64,000 nucleotides of DNA from Tubiluchus corallicola (GCA_030141605.1 JAQGDQ010000167.1:1-64000); one strand, 5' to 3'. Positions 9,645-21,420 are shown, numbered from the stretch's first letter. A program made the numbers and translations. The notes: generated by a model from the letters alone, not told the origin.

Positions 9645-9931
9645 GTTTTGTACATGCCCATTCTATTGATGTAGCAGCAGTTTTAACATGTTTTACAAGC
9701 TAGCTACAACCTTACCTAGTTCATTTTTCTTGTTTGCAAGCAAGATCCTGCTAGTAAATTACTCTATGCACAAACTAATTAAGTCCATGCAAAACAACTG
9801 AAGTTACTGAACCGATTCGGCAGACGGCTTTGGTTTACACACGTGTCAAGTGATGGTTGTAGTTTCTGTGTTACACTTAACCTTTGACCTGCGGCAACTG
9901 CGCGTGTGCACAACAAAACTGTGAAAAGGCT
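9645..9931 (+). repeat. MITE-like family A, truncated copy
   Basis: Shares tgctagtaaat, the gaagttactgaac core, the ttacacttaacctttgacc stretch and the end actgtgaaaaggctt with the copy at 22433-22807. The 5' end is poorly matched, so it is probably truncated or diverged. Confidence 0.7.
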
Positions 9932-10148
9932 TATTGGCCAGTGGTTTGGTCATTAAATATCAGAATTAAGAATTGAAAATGCAAATACCGAAAGCAAATT
10001 GTTACCATTCAACTTGGAACAGTGTTTTTATTTTCTTTACAATCACATAATCTCGTTGTTCAGTACATAGTCAGTTACGTTAAACTGTATTATACCACAT
10101 AAATAAATTAACAACCCACAATTGTTGCAGTAAAATGCTGTATATTTT

Positions 10149-10245
10149 TTGTTTATTTGATCAATATTTGGACATTACCTGTATATATTCACTATGTATT
10201 CTTGATCAGGAACTAGTAGTGTCAAAATATTGATCAAATAAACAA
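10149..10245. repeat. Perfect 21-bp inverted repeat, MITE-like hairpin
   Basis: Arms at 10149-10169 and 10225-10245 (core tttatttgatcaatattt) are exact reverse complements around a 55-bp loop. The size suits a very small MITE. No clear target duplication was identified. Confidence 0.75.
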
Positions 10246-10429
10246 ACAATACACTAGATTTTAAGGCAAGAAGCATTGACTACCTCACCTCTGTCAGTTT
10301 AGTGGCTCATTTCGGAGGGTTTTTGTTCATAATGGTCCAAGCTTCTGGTTTTTCACAAATGTCATTGGTGAGTGGACCATGTCAGTGAATGTTGATTGTT
10401 GTGTGGTCCATTATTTATACCGGAAAAAC

Positions 10430-10530
10430 TGTATGTGAAAAATTAAATTAAATTTAAATGATACAATCGCTAAGTATCAACTGTACAGATCCGTAGGTGT
10501 GAGTTTGATCCCTAAAAGTTCTTCTCTAGT
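10430..10530 (+). repeat. Possible tRNA-derived SINE fragment
   Basis: Contains gagtttgatccct, close to the RNA polymerase III B box. No convincing cloverleaf or A box, so this is weak. Confidence 0.25.
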
Positions 10531-10854
10531 GAAAGATTTTCTCTACTACTGGAATGTCTCCCGATTCGCTTAGTTTACTTACGATTTAAGTTTTCGATTT
10601 ACAACAGTGGTTACAGACATTGTCTATAAAGACGTGGAGAGTAATTTTTGGTTGTAAATGCTGCGCAGAAAATAACTCGCCTGCTTAAAAACTGCATCGA
10701 AAAATATTACGTATAGTACCTCATATCCAAAACAAGTTTGTATGGTTATACTGCTCAAGAAATTGCGTAGAAGGAAGATAGGCAACGTGACATGCGCAAA
10801 ATAAAATGGCTGCCATAGATATTCTTAAGAACTAATAGTTAACAATGCTGATGG

Positions 10855-11312
10855 TCGTCACGAAAGGCTAACAGAACGTTGGGCACGATAAAAAGTATTT
10901 TTATTAATATAGACAAAGATGTGATTATAAAACTGTACAAAAGTTTTGTTAGACCACGCTTGGATTATTGCATGCAGGCATGGAGACCATATATGGTAAA
11001 AGATATTAGATTGATTGAAGGTGTACAAAAGAGATCTATCAACTTGATCGAATGCCCTAGTTTTGCAGAGCTAACATATGAACACAAACTGAACAGATGC
11101 AGATTAATGCCCCTAGAACACCATCGACTGAGAGCAGATCTGATTAGAATTGTGAATGGACTCGAAGGTCTGGAATGTAAGGACAGTAGAACAAGAAATC
11201 ACTCAAAAAAATCAGTGAAAGGAAGGTCTAGATTTGATTTTAGAAAATACAGTATGAGCCAAAGGGTCATTAATTTCTGATCAAAACTTAAAAAAAACGT
11301 TTTTATTTTTAT
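10855..11312 (+). mobile_element. LINE (CR1/Jockey-like) reverse transcriptase fragment
   Basis: Reads K-A-N-R-T-L-G-T-I-K, then L-Y-K-S-F-V-R-P-R-L-D-Y-C-M-Q-A-W, then D-I-R-L-I-E-G-V-Q-K-R, followed by H-R-L-R-A-D-L-I-R and R-V-I-N-F. This is the conserved C-terminal (thumb) part of non-LTR retrotransposon reverse transcriptases. The usual Trp after R-V-I-N-F is TGA, and homology continues two to six residues past it. The 5' side is lost (in-frame TGA near 10849). A dead, 5'-truncated insertion in the intron whose 3' end abuts the next EGF acceptor. Confidence 0.85.
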
Positions 11313-11317
11313 TTTAG

Positions 11318-11431
11318 AAATTGATGAATGTGGTTATGGACCGTGCTACAATAATGCCAGCTGTATTGATAATGTAAATTCTTTCTTTTGTTTGTGTTTA
11401 CCTGGTTCCACAGGTTATCGTTGTGAGACAG
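11318..11431 (+). CDS. EGF-like exon (calcium-binding type)
   Basis: Acceptor attttag, donor gtaaag, 114 nt, phase 1-1. Reads E-I-D-E-C-G-Y-G-P-C-Y-N-N-A-S-C, C-L-C-L-P-G-S-T-G and C-E-T-G. Six Cys; D-x-N motif for calcium binding and hydroxylation. Confidence 0.9.
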
Positions 11432-12949
11432 GTAAAGGAATTTAAACTAAACATCAACAAAACAATCCTGTGGTGTGATTTGTGTTACTAAAGTTTTACT
11501 TTTCTCAAACCTTCCGTTCAATATTTTCAATTTTCTGATTAGTATTCAATTTCTGTGAAAGTAATGTTGGATACATTTTTAGAAAATTTGTTGAAAATGC
11601 TAAGATATAATAAATTTACTTAAATAACATCTTGCCTCGCTGGGATGAAGTTGTTTAAAGGTTTTACTATATAATTTCGTTGTTTTCATTTTTTCACTTA
11701 ACAACACCCGTTTCATTTTAACGTGGATTTTTTACTCTGCTCAAAGCCAATTTTTATTTTATCAACAACTTTTTACCTAATTTAATGTATTAAAACAGCA
11801 CATACTGTTATACTGTTCTAAAACGTACTAGTAATGTAAGCAGTGCAGTTATTATATAAGTATACATTTTTGCTTCCCAACTGACCACTAAATGCTAGTT
11901 GTTTGTATCAAGCCAGACCTGGCAGCAAACTTTATGGGGAGGAATTTTGCCTGCAAGCTGTTGTTATAGCAACCAGACTAGATAAAATTCTCAAGGTCGC
12001 TTCAAGACTTGGCTTTGAACTGCTGCCTAGTCTTATATGTTAACAAAATATAAACTGTTAGCTAGGTAAGTAAGATATATAGGTGGTTTCAGGCAAGTAG
12101 AAATTTTGAAAGAAAAATAGAAACTGTTAGCTAGGTAAGTAAGATATATAGGTGGTTTCAGGCAAGTAGAAATTTAAGATATTAATTAGTAGAAACATGG
12201 GTGAAACTCATAAAACCTTTAATTTATGTGATTTAAGCAGCATTAATCTGGAACGTATCTCACTTCTTTTACATAAATTTTTCTTATTTTTTCCCATTAA
12301 ATCACTTATAAATGTTTAAACAAATCACATGATTGGATAGCCGAGATTCTCCTAAATACCTAACTTATCACCATTTAATTATATCTGCACTAATACAGTA
12401 GCAGAAAAGTTGTAGTTCTTATAAGACTTATTGTAAATGTTGCAGTCTTGAAGGAGTTAAAGAATGTCCATCTTAACCTTTTTACTCGTAAGACTTCGGA
12501 TGATGATGTAAATTTTCTGCATACAAGATTTCATTAAAAATTTTCAATATTATTTAGCCGTTAATTCCTTACTTATTTGTTAATTAATTAATTGCCGTTA
12601 TCAAGAGGAGCTATTGTAAAGCAAGACTGAAATATTTCGTTTTCTAGTCATTATAAACTAGGTCAATATATATTTTTTATCGAATCTAGAATAAGTATAT
12701 ACTGTACAGTTTAGTGTATATAATGAAAAGAATAAAGTTGTTTAATAACTATTAGAGAAAACACTTATTTTAGATGTTCTTGTCGTTTCCTATTTGTTCG
12801 AAATTGTACAACATAGTAAAAAGTGCTACCCGAAGTTGTTTAAAAGCAACACTTATGCCGATCTGACGTTACCGTGACAACAACCAGTGGTCTATTACAA
12901 TAGACTAAAGCACCAGCAAACACTGTTCACAAAAAAACTTTAAAAATTC
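11432..12949 (+). other. Intron with one short tandem duplication
   Basis: AT-rich. Apart from the duplicated 54-bp segment at 12052-12175 I see no coding or mobile element signal. Confidence 0.5.
12052..12175 (+). repeat. Direct duplication, ~54 bp, period 69
   Basis: aaactgttagctaggtaag and the next 35 bases occur at 12052 and again at 12121, essentially identical, so the event is recent. Each copy contains gtaagtaag, a potential decoy donor. Confidence 0.9.
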
Positions 12950-13460
12950 ATCTTGAAATTTTATATTACTTATATGCCGTCTTATTGCATACAGTGAAAT
13001 TTTATATCATTGACATGGTGTCTTATTGCATGCAGAGCTGGGGTTAACAGTAACGCTATATAAAACTTGTAAATTTAAACTCCCTTGATGATAGTTAGGT
13101 GCAGCCATTTTAACAGTAAGTTGTTTGAGTCAAGTTTAGGTAAGATTACGCAAACCTTGAAAAAATAATCAGGGTGTTTGTTGCATACTCTCTGCTAACT
13201 AGGCAAAATTTTAATTTACTTTATATTGTCAGTAAGATCAATGTTTTGGTGATCTTTGGTATTTTTTGGTGAATCAGTGATGAATACTGGGATGATGATA
13301 GAATGCTGTTTTATCAGGTGGCTCGAATATTTTAAATTATTAAGAATTTTCTTTTCCAATTACGTAAATATTTCAAACAGGTAAGCGTAATGTTAAGTAA
13401 TGTAACTTTCTATGGAAAATTTTTGGGATTTATGTTAAAATTGCCTTTTCCCACTTTAAC
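12950..13460 (+). repeat. Dispersed repeat family C
   Basis: Matches 51130-51560 (+) and its left-arm counterpart at about 32046-32480 (-). Shared landmarks: cttgaaattttata, taacgctatataaaac, aaatttaaactcc, then ggtaagcg and ttgccttttc. No terminal repeats found. Confidence 0.7.
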
Positions 13461-13514
13461 AAATCACTTGGAATTAGTTAAGGTATTTACTAACTGTTTT
13501 TTTTCAAATTTTAG

Positions 13515-13634
13515 AAATCAATGAATGCGGTTCTAATCCCTGTGAGAATAACGCAACTTGTGTAGATAATGTAAATGCTTATAAGTGTGAATGTCCTGAT
13601 GGCTTTACAGGAGAAGTTTGTGAGTTACAAGTAG
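13515..13634 (+). CDS. EGF-like exon (calcium-binding type)
   Basis: Acceptor ttttag, 120 nt. Reads [25 protein letters not shown] and C-E-L-Q-V. The donor region is gtaggtaggt; I chose the end at 13634 because only that leaves phase 1 for the next exon. Confidence 0.87.
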
Positions 13635-13839
13635 GTAGGTTTCTAATTAATGAGCTGCTTTAATTTTAATTGTATAAGACAGTGTGTCTCTCAGTGTGGT
13701 ACGGATGTTCATTCATTTGCCAAAAGCTTGCCCCATGAGTTGCTTGACATGTAAAAGCTGATAAGTTTAGTGTTGTACAGAGAGGCATGTTATAGAGATT
13801 TTACCGTGGCAACTAAAATGTAAAATGCCATGTTTCAGT

Positions 13840-14470
13840 TACTTTAAAATTATTATCATAGCTAGGACTTTTTGATAAATCAACTAGTACAATAATGGTC
13901 AAAACAATTTACTCTTTAAAATATTGAAAGGAAACGTACTGTTTTTCAAAAAAGATGTGAAAGAATTGTTACCGCACTAACACAATTTCGTGTTCGCGCC
14001 TCTAGTTCTTCACTGTTACATGCATTTTACCATTCGCTAGTCAGACGGGTACAAGCGACTGCTTTTCGGAAATACGCTCGACAAAAAAGTGCTGTACCTC
14101 TGAGTTCATGTGTGTTAGTTTGTGACAAGCTGCACGCGCTTGACAGCTTATGCATGAGCAGAGCGGTAATTTTTAAATTTGAATTTTTATCTTAAAACGT
14201 GCCTGCACTGACTTAAATTTTCCCTTTTGCAAACATGTGCAACACGCTCACAGAATATTTTTGCTGTTGAAAATGTTGTTAGTTTGTGATGTAATTAATA
14301 GTTGGGCTCGCTTGTTGTCAATTAAGTTTTTAATCTATTATTAAATTATCAGAAACACTTTTGCGGTATTAATTATGTTAAAACGTATATTTTTTATCGG
14401 ATTTGAAAATGGGTAGTATATGGAAAATCATCTGGTCTTCCTTTAAGTCACTTTACGCTTCAAATTTCTA
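13840..14470 (+). repeat. Dispersed repeat family D
   Basis: Matches 52770-53390 (+) and its left-arm counterpart 30216-30836 (-). Landmarks: gtgaaagaattgttac, gctgtacctctgagttca, gaatttttatcttaaaa, aagtttttaatctatta and tcttcctttaa. About 600 bp; ends not resolved. Possibly a non-autonomous DNA transposon. Confidence 0.7.
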
Positions 14471-15313
14471 ATTATTTTCTTTTTCAAAAATTTCATTCTA
14501 TCTCAGCAAGGTTTCATGTGAGTCAAAAAGGGTCTTTAGCAATGCTTTTTATTTTTAACTCGAACCCCGTTACTATGGTAATGACAGTAACCAGTGATGG
14601 CTCGTAATTAAAATTAGTGTGGTGCTGCTTCGGAAAGTTTTTAGCCATTGTTTTAATACTGTGTAAAGCGAAACAAACTTGTGATTTTAATCTTGTAATG
14701 TTAAAGCAAACAAACATACTGAAATTTATACATAAGCTTAATAAAATCCTAAGCACAAGATATTGTTTGTTTACGAACAGCTTAAATTGTCGCAGTTCAA
14801 GAATATGCCGGTAAACACATGCGACAACTGACAACACACACTAGGTGAAAGAGAGTACTTTTTCTACCTAGAGTGCAGCATCTTATCTCAGACATTGCTT
14901 GAGCTGTGAGCCCTTTGTGCTTGACTGTGAAAAGTACTACCCTCACGTGCTCTGGACCATACAAGTTTAAAGAAAGAACTTAAGAAAAAAAGACATTATT
15001 GAATATAATCGGTAATATTGAGTGAAAATAAGGGATGCTGCATTACCACAGTACCTATACACGAGCTGCCACTGACAGTAATCATAGACATGAACTGTAA
15101 AGTCAGCCTACCAGAAGATCACTCAGCCACCAACTGAAGCTCTGCTTAAAATTCAGAGCACCAGATGCGCACACTATATTCTTACTATTAACAATATAAT
15201 TTTTCAACAAGGTGCAGCACTTTCTCATCAGCCATAGGCTGTGAGCCTGTATAAGCCATGCATTGGCTTGGTGTGTGTTAAACTGTAAAAAAATAATGTT
15301 TTTGTAAATTTAG
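14471..15313 (+). other. Intron, no recognisable element
   Basis: AT-rich. Open frames here are short on both strands and overlap each other, with no family resemblance. Confidence 0.5.
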
Positions 15314-15427
15314 CCATTGATGTTTGTGCTTCTATGCCATGCTTGAATGGTGCAACGTGTGTCAATGGCGAGATGTCGTACACGTGTATCTGTTTAGAAA
15401 AATATGCAGGAAGAGATTGTGAAACAG
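15314..15427 (+). CDS. EGF-like exon (last before the PKD-like exon)
   Basis: Acceptor aatttag, donor gtaatc, 114 nt, phase 1-1. Reads A-I-D-V-C-A-S-M-P-C-L-N-G-A-T-C, C-I-C-L-E-K-Y-A-G and C-E-T-G. Six Cys. Confidence 0.88.
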
Positions 15428-16357
15428 GTAATCAGGTAATTATTTGCAAGATACTGGGACTAAGAAATGAGATAATGTAACATAGTATAACAAAATGGTT
15501 AACGGCCAAATGGACTCACAATTATTATATTGTTGAAAACAAACTTGATCTGAAAAAAGGAAATTTGGAAAAGTCGAGAATGAGTCTTGATTTTAAGCAA
15601 GGAGCTTATTTAGATTGAAAGTACAATGTAGTGACCACTAGAGGCCATGCAATTATTTATTTTTTGATAAGACAATATAAAATGAGAGTTTACTTTTCAC
15701 TTGGTTGATATGAAAGAAGCTTAAAAAAGTCGGGACTGAACCTGTATTGCAGTTTCAATACCATGACTTATGCTCATTAATATGCATTCCTTCAAAAAAC
15801 ATCTGATAGCATGCATACCATGTGCTATTTGCATTATGTACCGATTTGATTTCAAAAGGTGTGGGCTTCGTTCTCATGCTGCATTAATCAACCAGTTGCA
15901 TAAATCTGATTGATTAAAAATTGTTTTTGACTTTTATAGTTAGAAACAAAAGGCGTATTGTGGACGTGCTCAAACCAATATTAACAAAAATGGCATACGG
16001 CTAATACCTCGGAAAAGTGTTTAATGAACTATTTTAGACACTTTACGTGGTTTGCTTTAGCCTCTATAAAATGCCTAGGCATTCTACAGAATACCTGATT
16101 TCACATTTTGCCTGTAACATATACACAAGCTGGCCAAAGAGGGATTCAAACTTTTATAAAAAAAAACACAGGAAGCGTGAAAATTCAGTGCCTGATGTGT
16201 GTACTGTTCTCAAATATTTTAAGCTAATTATTGTAGTGAATTACGAGCAAACTGTAAGAGAATATGTACATGCAACATAATAGGAATTACTTGAAGCACT
16301 TTTCTGGATGATTGTGAGAAAATCGTATCATCAGCAAATCGTTTTTTGTTGTTTCAG
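15428..16357 (+). other. Intron, no recognisable element
   Basis: A 77-codon frame at 16047-16280 has no recognisable motif and is not flanked by splice sites in phase with the gene. Confidence 0.5.
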
Positions 16358-17061
16358 AGAAGGTGTCTGGGTTATTTTTGGCAAGAGAACCCGATCTAGA
16401 TGCTTACATTGTTGGTGCAAACATTTCCTTTCTCTTATATTCTGAATATGTAGATGCTACTGTTGTTTTCTCGTGGAGCATGGGTGATCAGCATGTATTT
16501 ACCATTGATGATCAGCAATTCATACCTGTAAACCATTCTGAAGTAGCTGCTGAAAATGTTGCGAACTCAAACAGCACTATGGCATCTGTTGTGTTTGTGT
16601 ATCAGCATTCTTATTCGGAGCCGGGACTTTATGAAGTGATTGTTGTTGGCTCAGTGAATGATATGCAATTTTGGTCTGTATCAACGAGTGCATATGTAAT
16701 TGAACTGTCAGCTCGACTTGGCCCTGTTGCCGCAGCAGTTCCTGATTGCGACTTAGATGTGCGGATTAATGATGTTGGCTACAACGAAAGTGATGCACCA
16801 ACATTTGAATTGGGATTTGCTATTACAATAACATCATCAGTTTACGAAAATTGTGAGAACAAGGTCGATATCGGTTACGAGTGGGAAATGTTTCATTCAC
16901 ATCCGTCTACTGAAAATGCTGTGGTATTTCCAGAATTTGTTGTAACTGATGGCAGTGATGTAATAATACCAGCGAAATTTCTGCTCCCTGGTGCATACAT
17001 TATCTACCAGTCTGTCACTTTGACTTTTAGTACTGGCGAAACGAAACAAAGCACAGACCAG
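16358..17061 (+). CDS. PKD-like domain exon upstream of REJ
   Basis: The largest exon of the plus copy: 704 nt, acceptor tttcag, donor gtatgg, entering in phase 1 and leaving in phase 0. After E-K-V-S-G-L-F it shows V-V-F-S-W-S-M-G-D-Q at about residues 36-45, matching the W-x-[FM]-G-D core of PKD repeats. Then come H-S-Y-S-E-P-G-L-Y-E-V-I-V-V at about 88-101, the PKD closing strand. The second half (from about residue 125, with C-D-L-D-V and Y-E-W-E-M, ending L-L-P-G-A-Y-I-I) resembles the beta-sandwich segment preceding REJ in polycystins. PKD folds mediate extracellular adhesion and force bearing. Several N-x-S/T sites fit an extracellular location. Confidence 0.87.
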
Positions 17062-17079
17062 GTATGGCTTCTCATTAAT

Positions 17080-17640
17080 TAATTTTTTTTAAAGGAAAGA
17101 ACAACTTACTCAGTATGTTAGGTTTGTTTTACTGTTATCATTTAACTTAGAATAATTTAACAAAGAAATTTTCAAAGAACTGTCTATAAAGCATAAATGT
17201 AAAATGTACTACTTCTGAATAGATATTTTTACGCATGATGGTTGCCGCTGTTCGCCTCAAAATGGTGACAAAACTGGAAGACTTTGCGACTTTTCGTGAT
17301 CGCTTCATGGCTTCCCGTGAGCGTGCACTGCTTAAACTACTTCAGACGTCTGCAGCTTACCTAACGTCCTTGCAAAAAGTCATTACAGAATTAGCTTTTT
17401 TGTAACTACTTTTAATGAAGATTGACAGTGCACTGCTTTTCTTCGAGGCGAATGACGTCATTGGAGGAAGAATGGGCATTGAAAATGGGAGTGCCCCCAA
17501 GCATGAAGTGATCGCGAATTTAAAATGAACTTACTAGTTACTTGAGGCACTTATTGCAATTTTATTACTAAATCTTTTTAACATTTTTCGCGAACGTTAA
17601 AATAAGGTTAACCTCCCAGATTTTCTTGGCCTTTCTTTAA
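17080..17640 (+). repeat. Dispersed repeat family B
   Basis: Parallels 25790-26295: aaaggaaag start, tgtctataaagc, gcagcttacctaa, gattgacagtgcactgctt, gaaaatgggagtgccc and the aacattttt tail. About 550 bp, intronic. A fragment also lies at 21250-21420. Confidence 0.7.
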
Positions 17641-17865
17641 ATTTAAAAATTCATTTAGGAAAACGATTAGGTAGCCTTAGTCAAATATCTCAAAGTATAT
17701 GCATTAGCCTTGAATTTCAAGGTGTTTGGTATAGTTTCTGACTTGCTCAAAAAGCAAGTTTCTGCTGGTTCACTTAAGACTTAAGTTAAGCAGTGTTATA
17801 CAGAAACAGTTACTCATTTTTTGTCCAAGGTCAGAAATATTTCTAGATTCCTACTGGTTTTCCAG

Positions 17866-18062
17866 GGCTGGATTATGATCGAACATTCTGATTTGATTCC
17901 CGTAATAAGTGGCGGTCCTTTAAGGGCTGTTCATTGGGAATCTGATATTGTTATGGATGCTACTGAGTCTTACGATCCAGACATGCCAAGAGAACTTCTC
18001 CGGCGATGTAACTCCACTGCAGACACTTCTTCGTTTTGTGATGAAATGGTTGCCGATTTTTC
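17866..18062 (+). CDS. REJ module exon 1
   Basis: Acceptor ttccag, donor gtaaga, 197 nt, phase 0 to 2. Reads G-W-I-M-I-E-H-S-D-L-I-P-V-I-S-G-G-P-L-R-A-V, then I-V-M-D-A-T-E-S-Y-D-P-D. These are the hallmark start of REJ modules (I-x-G-G-x-x-R and S-Y-D-P-D). REJ modules in sea urchin sperm bind egg jelly; in polycystins they are extracellular FN3-like tandem folds. The right-arm copy of this exon would lie beyond the window. Confidence 0.93.
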
Positions 18063-20496
18063 GTAAGAATGATTGTAATTATTTAATTCTTCTAGCAATA
18101 TGCATTTTAATTTAGAATTTATTAGAGATATGTAGGCATACAGTTTTTGTTATATGAATGAATGTCTTTCTCGATTTTGATTAAGTAATAATAATAATAA
18201 TAGTAATAAAAATCGTTATCATCATCATCATCATCATTAATATGCAAAATCTTTAAACAGGATTGACCTGACTGAACACAGTGCTCATTTACAATAGAGT
18301 CCCAAGTTAAGAGGCAGCATGCAACAATAATCATAGATTACATCTAAACTTATACAAGAAATTGCTTAGATGATGTCTCAAGGCTTCGTAGCTTGAATAT
18401 TATTGATACATAAATTTACAGTTAACGCATATAGCTTAAATTGTATGATTTAACTTACTATACTTCAAGATATAAATGAAAAATTCATCTTGAAAGTGTT
18501 TCTTACGTGATTTCTAAATGCTTTGTCATTTGCACATTTGTTAGTTCTAAGTAATGGCAGTTTATAGTCGCCTCGGTGTTCTGATCGGTTATTATGATTA
18601 TGATCTGTTGGCAAAGTATCAGCAAATGAATGTGATGTGCAGATCTAATAAACTATTATTACTATGTTGGGATGTTCTTCAGCAATGTCCAGAATTGTTT
18701 AATAAGTTATTTCTTCAACAGTGTCCAAGAATGTCTAATAGCATATGTTCCTCAACAATCTCCTGAAGTGTCTAATAACATATGTTCTTCAACAAATGTA
18801 CAGGATTGTATAATAAGATATTTCTTCAACAATGTCCAAGAATGTCTACTAAGATATGTTCTTCAACAATGTCCAGGATTGCCAAATAAGATATGTTCTT
18901 CAACAATGTCCAAGATTGCCTAATAAGATTTGTTCTTCAACAATGTCCAAGATTGCCTAATAAGATATGTTCTTCTACAATGTCCAGGATTGTCTAATAA
19001 GATATGTTCTTCTACAATGTCCAGGATTGTCTACTAAGATATGTTCTTCAACAATGTCCAGGATTGTCTACTAAGATATGTTCTTCAACAATGTCCAGGA
19101 TTGTCTAATAAGATATGTTCTTCAACAATGTCCAGGATTGTCTACTAAGATATGTTCTTCTACAATGTCCAGGATTGTCTACTAAGATATGTTCTTCAAC
19201 AATGTCCAGGATTGTCTACTAAGATATGTTCTTCTACAATGTCCAGGATTGTCTAATAAGATATGTTCTTCAACAATGTCCAGGATTGTCTACTAAGATA
19301 TGTTCTTCAACAATGTCCAGGATTGTCTACTAAGATATGTTCTTCAACAATGTCCAGGATGGTCTAATAAGATATGTTCTTCAACAATGTCCAGAATTGT
19401 CTAATAAAATATTTCTTCAGCAATGTCCAGAATTGTCTAATAACATATGTTCCTCAACAATCTCCTGAAATGTCTAATAACATATGTTCTTCAACAAATG
19501 TCCAGGATTGTATAATAAGATATTTCTTCAACAATGTCCAGAATTGTCTAATAAGATATTTCTTAAATAATGTCCAAGAAAGTCTACTAAGATGTGTTCT
19601 TCAGCAATGTCCAGGATTGTCTAATAAGATATGTTCTTCTACAATGTCCAGGATTGTCTAATAAGATATGTTCTTCTACAATGTCCAGGATTGTCTAATA
19701 AGATATGTTCTTCAACAATGTCCAGGATTGTCTAATAAGATATGTTCTTCAACAATGTCCAGGATTGTCTAATAAGATATGTTCTTCTACAATGTCCAGG
19801 ATTGTCTAATAAGATATGTTCTTCAACAATGTCCAGGATTGTGTAATAAGATATGTTCTTCAACAATGTCCAGGATTGTCTAATAAGATATGTTCTTCTA
19901 CAATGTCCAGGATTGTCTAATAAGATATGTTCTTCAACAATGTCCAGGATTGTCTAATAAGATATGTTCTTCAACAATGTCCAGGATTACTTAATAAGAT
20001 ATGTTCTTCAACAATGTCGAGGATTGTGTAAATAAACTGAGATGTTCATTAATTGTAGACCTTCAATGTTTAAACTAAAAATACCATGCCTATTGTTATA
20101 AAAATTGTAACAGGTTATATGCATTTTAGACGAGTTATAAAATTGTAAAAATTTATCAAGCCGAAGCTGCATTGGATGTAAAGGAGCACAAAGGCTTTAA
20201 ACAGCATTTTTGTCTCCAAATCACTCCTTTTCAACTGCACCCCGTTTTTAGACTTATACATAAATTCTGACTAATAAGTAGGATACTGCAGTTTATAAAT
20301 GCAATCTGCTTCACCGTTATCTTTTGAAAAATTATTATATCATTTAATGTATTTCTTTTTTGAGTGTATGCTATAAAAGTTTATTTGGCATTCAAAACAC
20401 ACAGCTGATTGTTGGTACGATATTAGCTGTATTCTTTTTCTCTTAGTTTGAAAATTGCGTAAATCATTAGATGTTTTTGGGTTTTTCGTTTTTTAG
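18063..20496 (+). other. Intron between REJ exons 1 and 2
   Basis: Holds small TAA and ATC microsatellites near 18186-18236 and the large 37-bp minisatellite. No coding exon seen. Confidence 0.7.
18670..20031 (+). repeat. 37-bp minisatellite, about 37 copies
   Basis: Unit approximately agatatgttcttcaacaa followed by tgtccaggattgtctaata, repeated head to tail with variants at two or three positions (tctaata/tctacta, tcaaca/tctaca). Copies at both ends are more diverged, the centre is homogenised. No spacers, so not CRISPR. 37 is not a multiple of 3, and open frames through it switch phase. Confidence 0.97.
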
Positions 20497-20597
20497 GTAT
20501 ACGTGGTACTGTTACAAGGGAACAGGGGCCATGCCTGAAGCTAGTTCCACTGCTTTGGCATGTTATAGTAACTATACTGTTCAGCTGCCCTTTACAG
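20497..20597 (+). CDS. REJ module exon 2
   Basis: Acceptor ttttag, donor gtatgt, 101 nt, phase 2 to 1. Reads (S)Y-T-W-Y-C-Y-K-G-T-G, then C-Y-S-N-Y-T-V-Q-L-P-F-T. The Y-x-W-x-C motif is conserved in REJ modules after S-Y-D-P-D. Confidence 0.9.
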
Positions 20598-21249
20598 GTA
20601 TGTGAAATTAATCTTCCGAAGGAGAAAGAATGATAAAGTAAAAGGGTAAGAGTAAGATAACAGTATAGACTGTTAATTGTCAAGCCCTGGACAATTCTTA
20701 GTTCAAGGAAAGATTAGTACCAAGATTGGTCTTGAATTGATCAGTTTTTTGGATATCAGTTTAACAGTTTTGTCTTTAGATCATATGTAACTTATTCATT
20801 GTATGTAAAGGAAATTTTGTAATGAAAGATGGTAATGCAGCAGCACTAATCCTAACTTAAGGAAGAACCAACTCTCGAACAACATTTATTGCCTCTTAAT
20901 ATACAATTTAAAATATTGAGATGTACGCACAATATATGTGCATAGAATGCCTTGCTTAAAAATGTAAAAGAGATTTAAACATTTTTTATCTCCCGCCAAA
21001 TGATCGTGGCTGCCAGCATATTTGAAAAAACGACGTAAGCTGGTGACTGCTATCCAGCATGAATGCTGTGAAGGCAAACTGTGATGAAGGTATGCATTGA
21101 GATACAACTTTCAGATACACATGTAAACCTGCGAGCATGCAATATATACCGGGTGGGTTGCTTAGTTTACAGAGTTTGCTCTATAAGTCAAAAAATGATT
21201 GCTTAAGCACTTGGCAGAATTACTGTTTATATTGCGCATTAACCAGATT

Positions 21250-21420
21250 ATGCCATTTTTTACCAAAATGAGTGCGCCCAAGCGTGAAGTGATCGCAATT
21301 TTAAATTGAAATTATTAATTACACGAAGCGCTTATCATAGTTTAATTGCTGAAACTTTTCAACATTTTTCTCAAATATTAGAATAAGCTCAACTTCCCTT
21401 GACTTTTGCTTTAAAGGTTT
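21250..21420 (+). repeat. Dispersed repeat family B, fragment
   Basis: agtgcgcccaagcgtgaagt and the following aacattttt and aataagct stretches match the 3' part of the family B copies at 17080 and 25790. Right-arm counterpart at 62157-62327. Confidence 0.65.

Noticed and set aside
18672-19661. Open frames of 70-95 codons rich in N-V-Q-x-C-L-I
   Set aside because: They are translations of the 37-bp minisatellite; 37 is not a multiple of 3, so different frames stay open by chance.
18670-20031. CRISPR-like regular repeats
   Set aside because: Units abut head to tail with no unique spacers, in an animal intron: a minisatellite.
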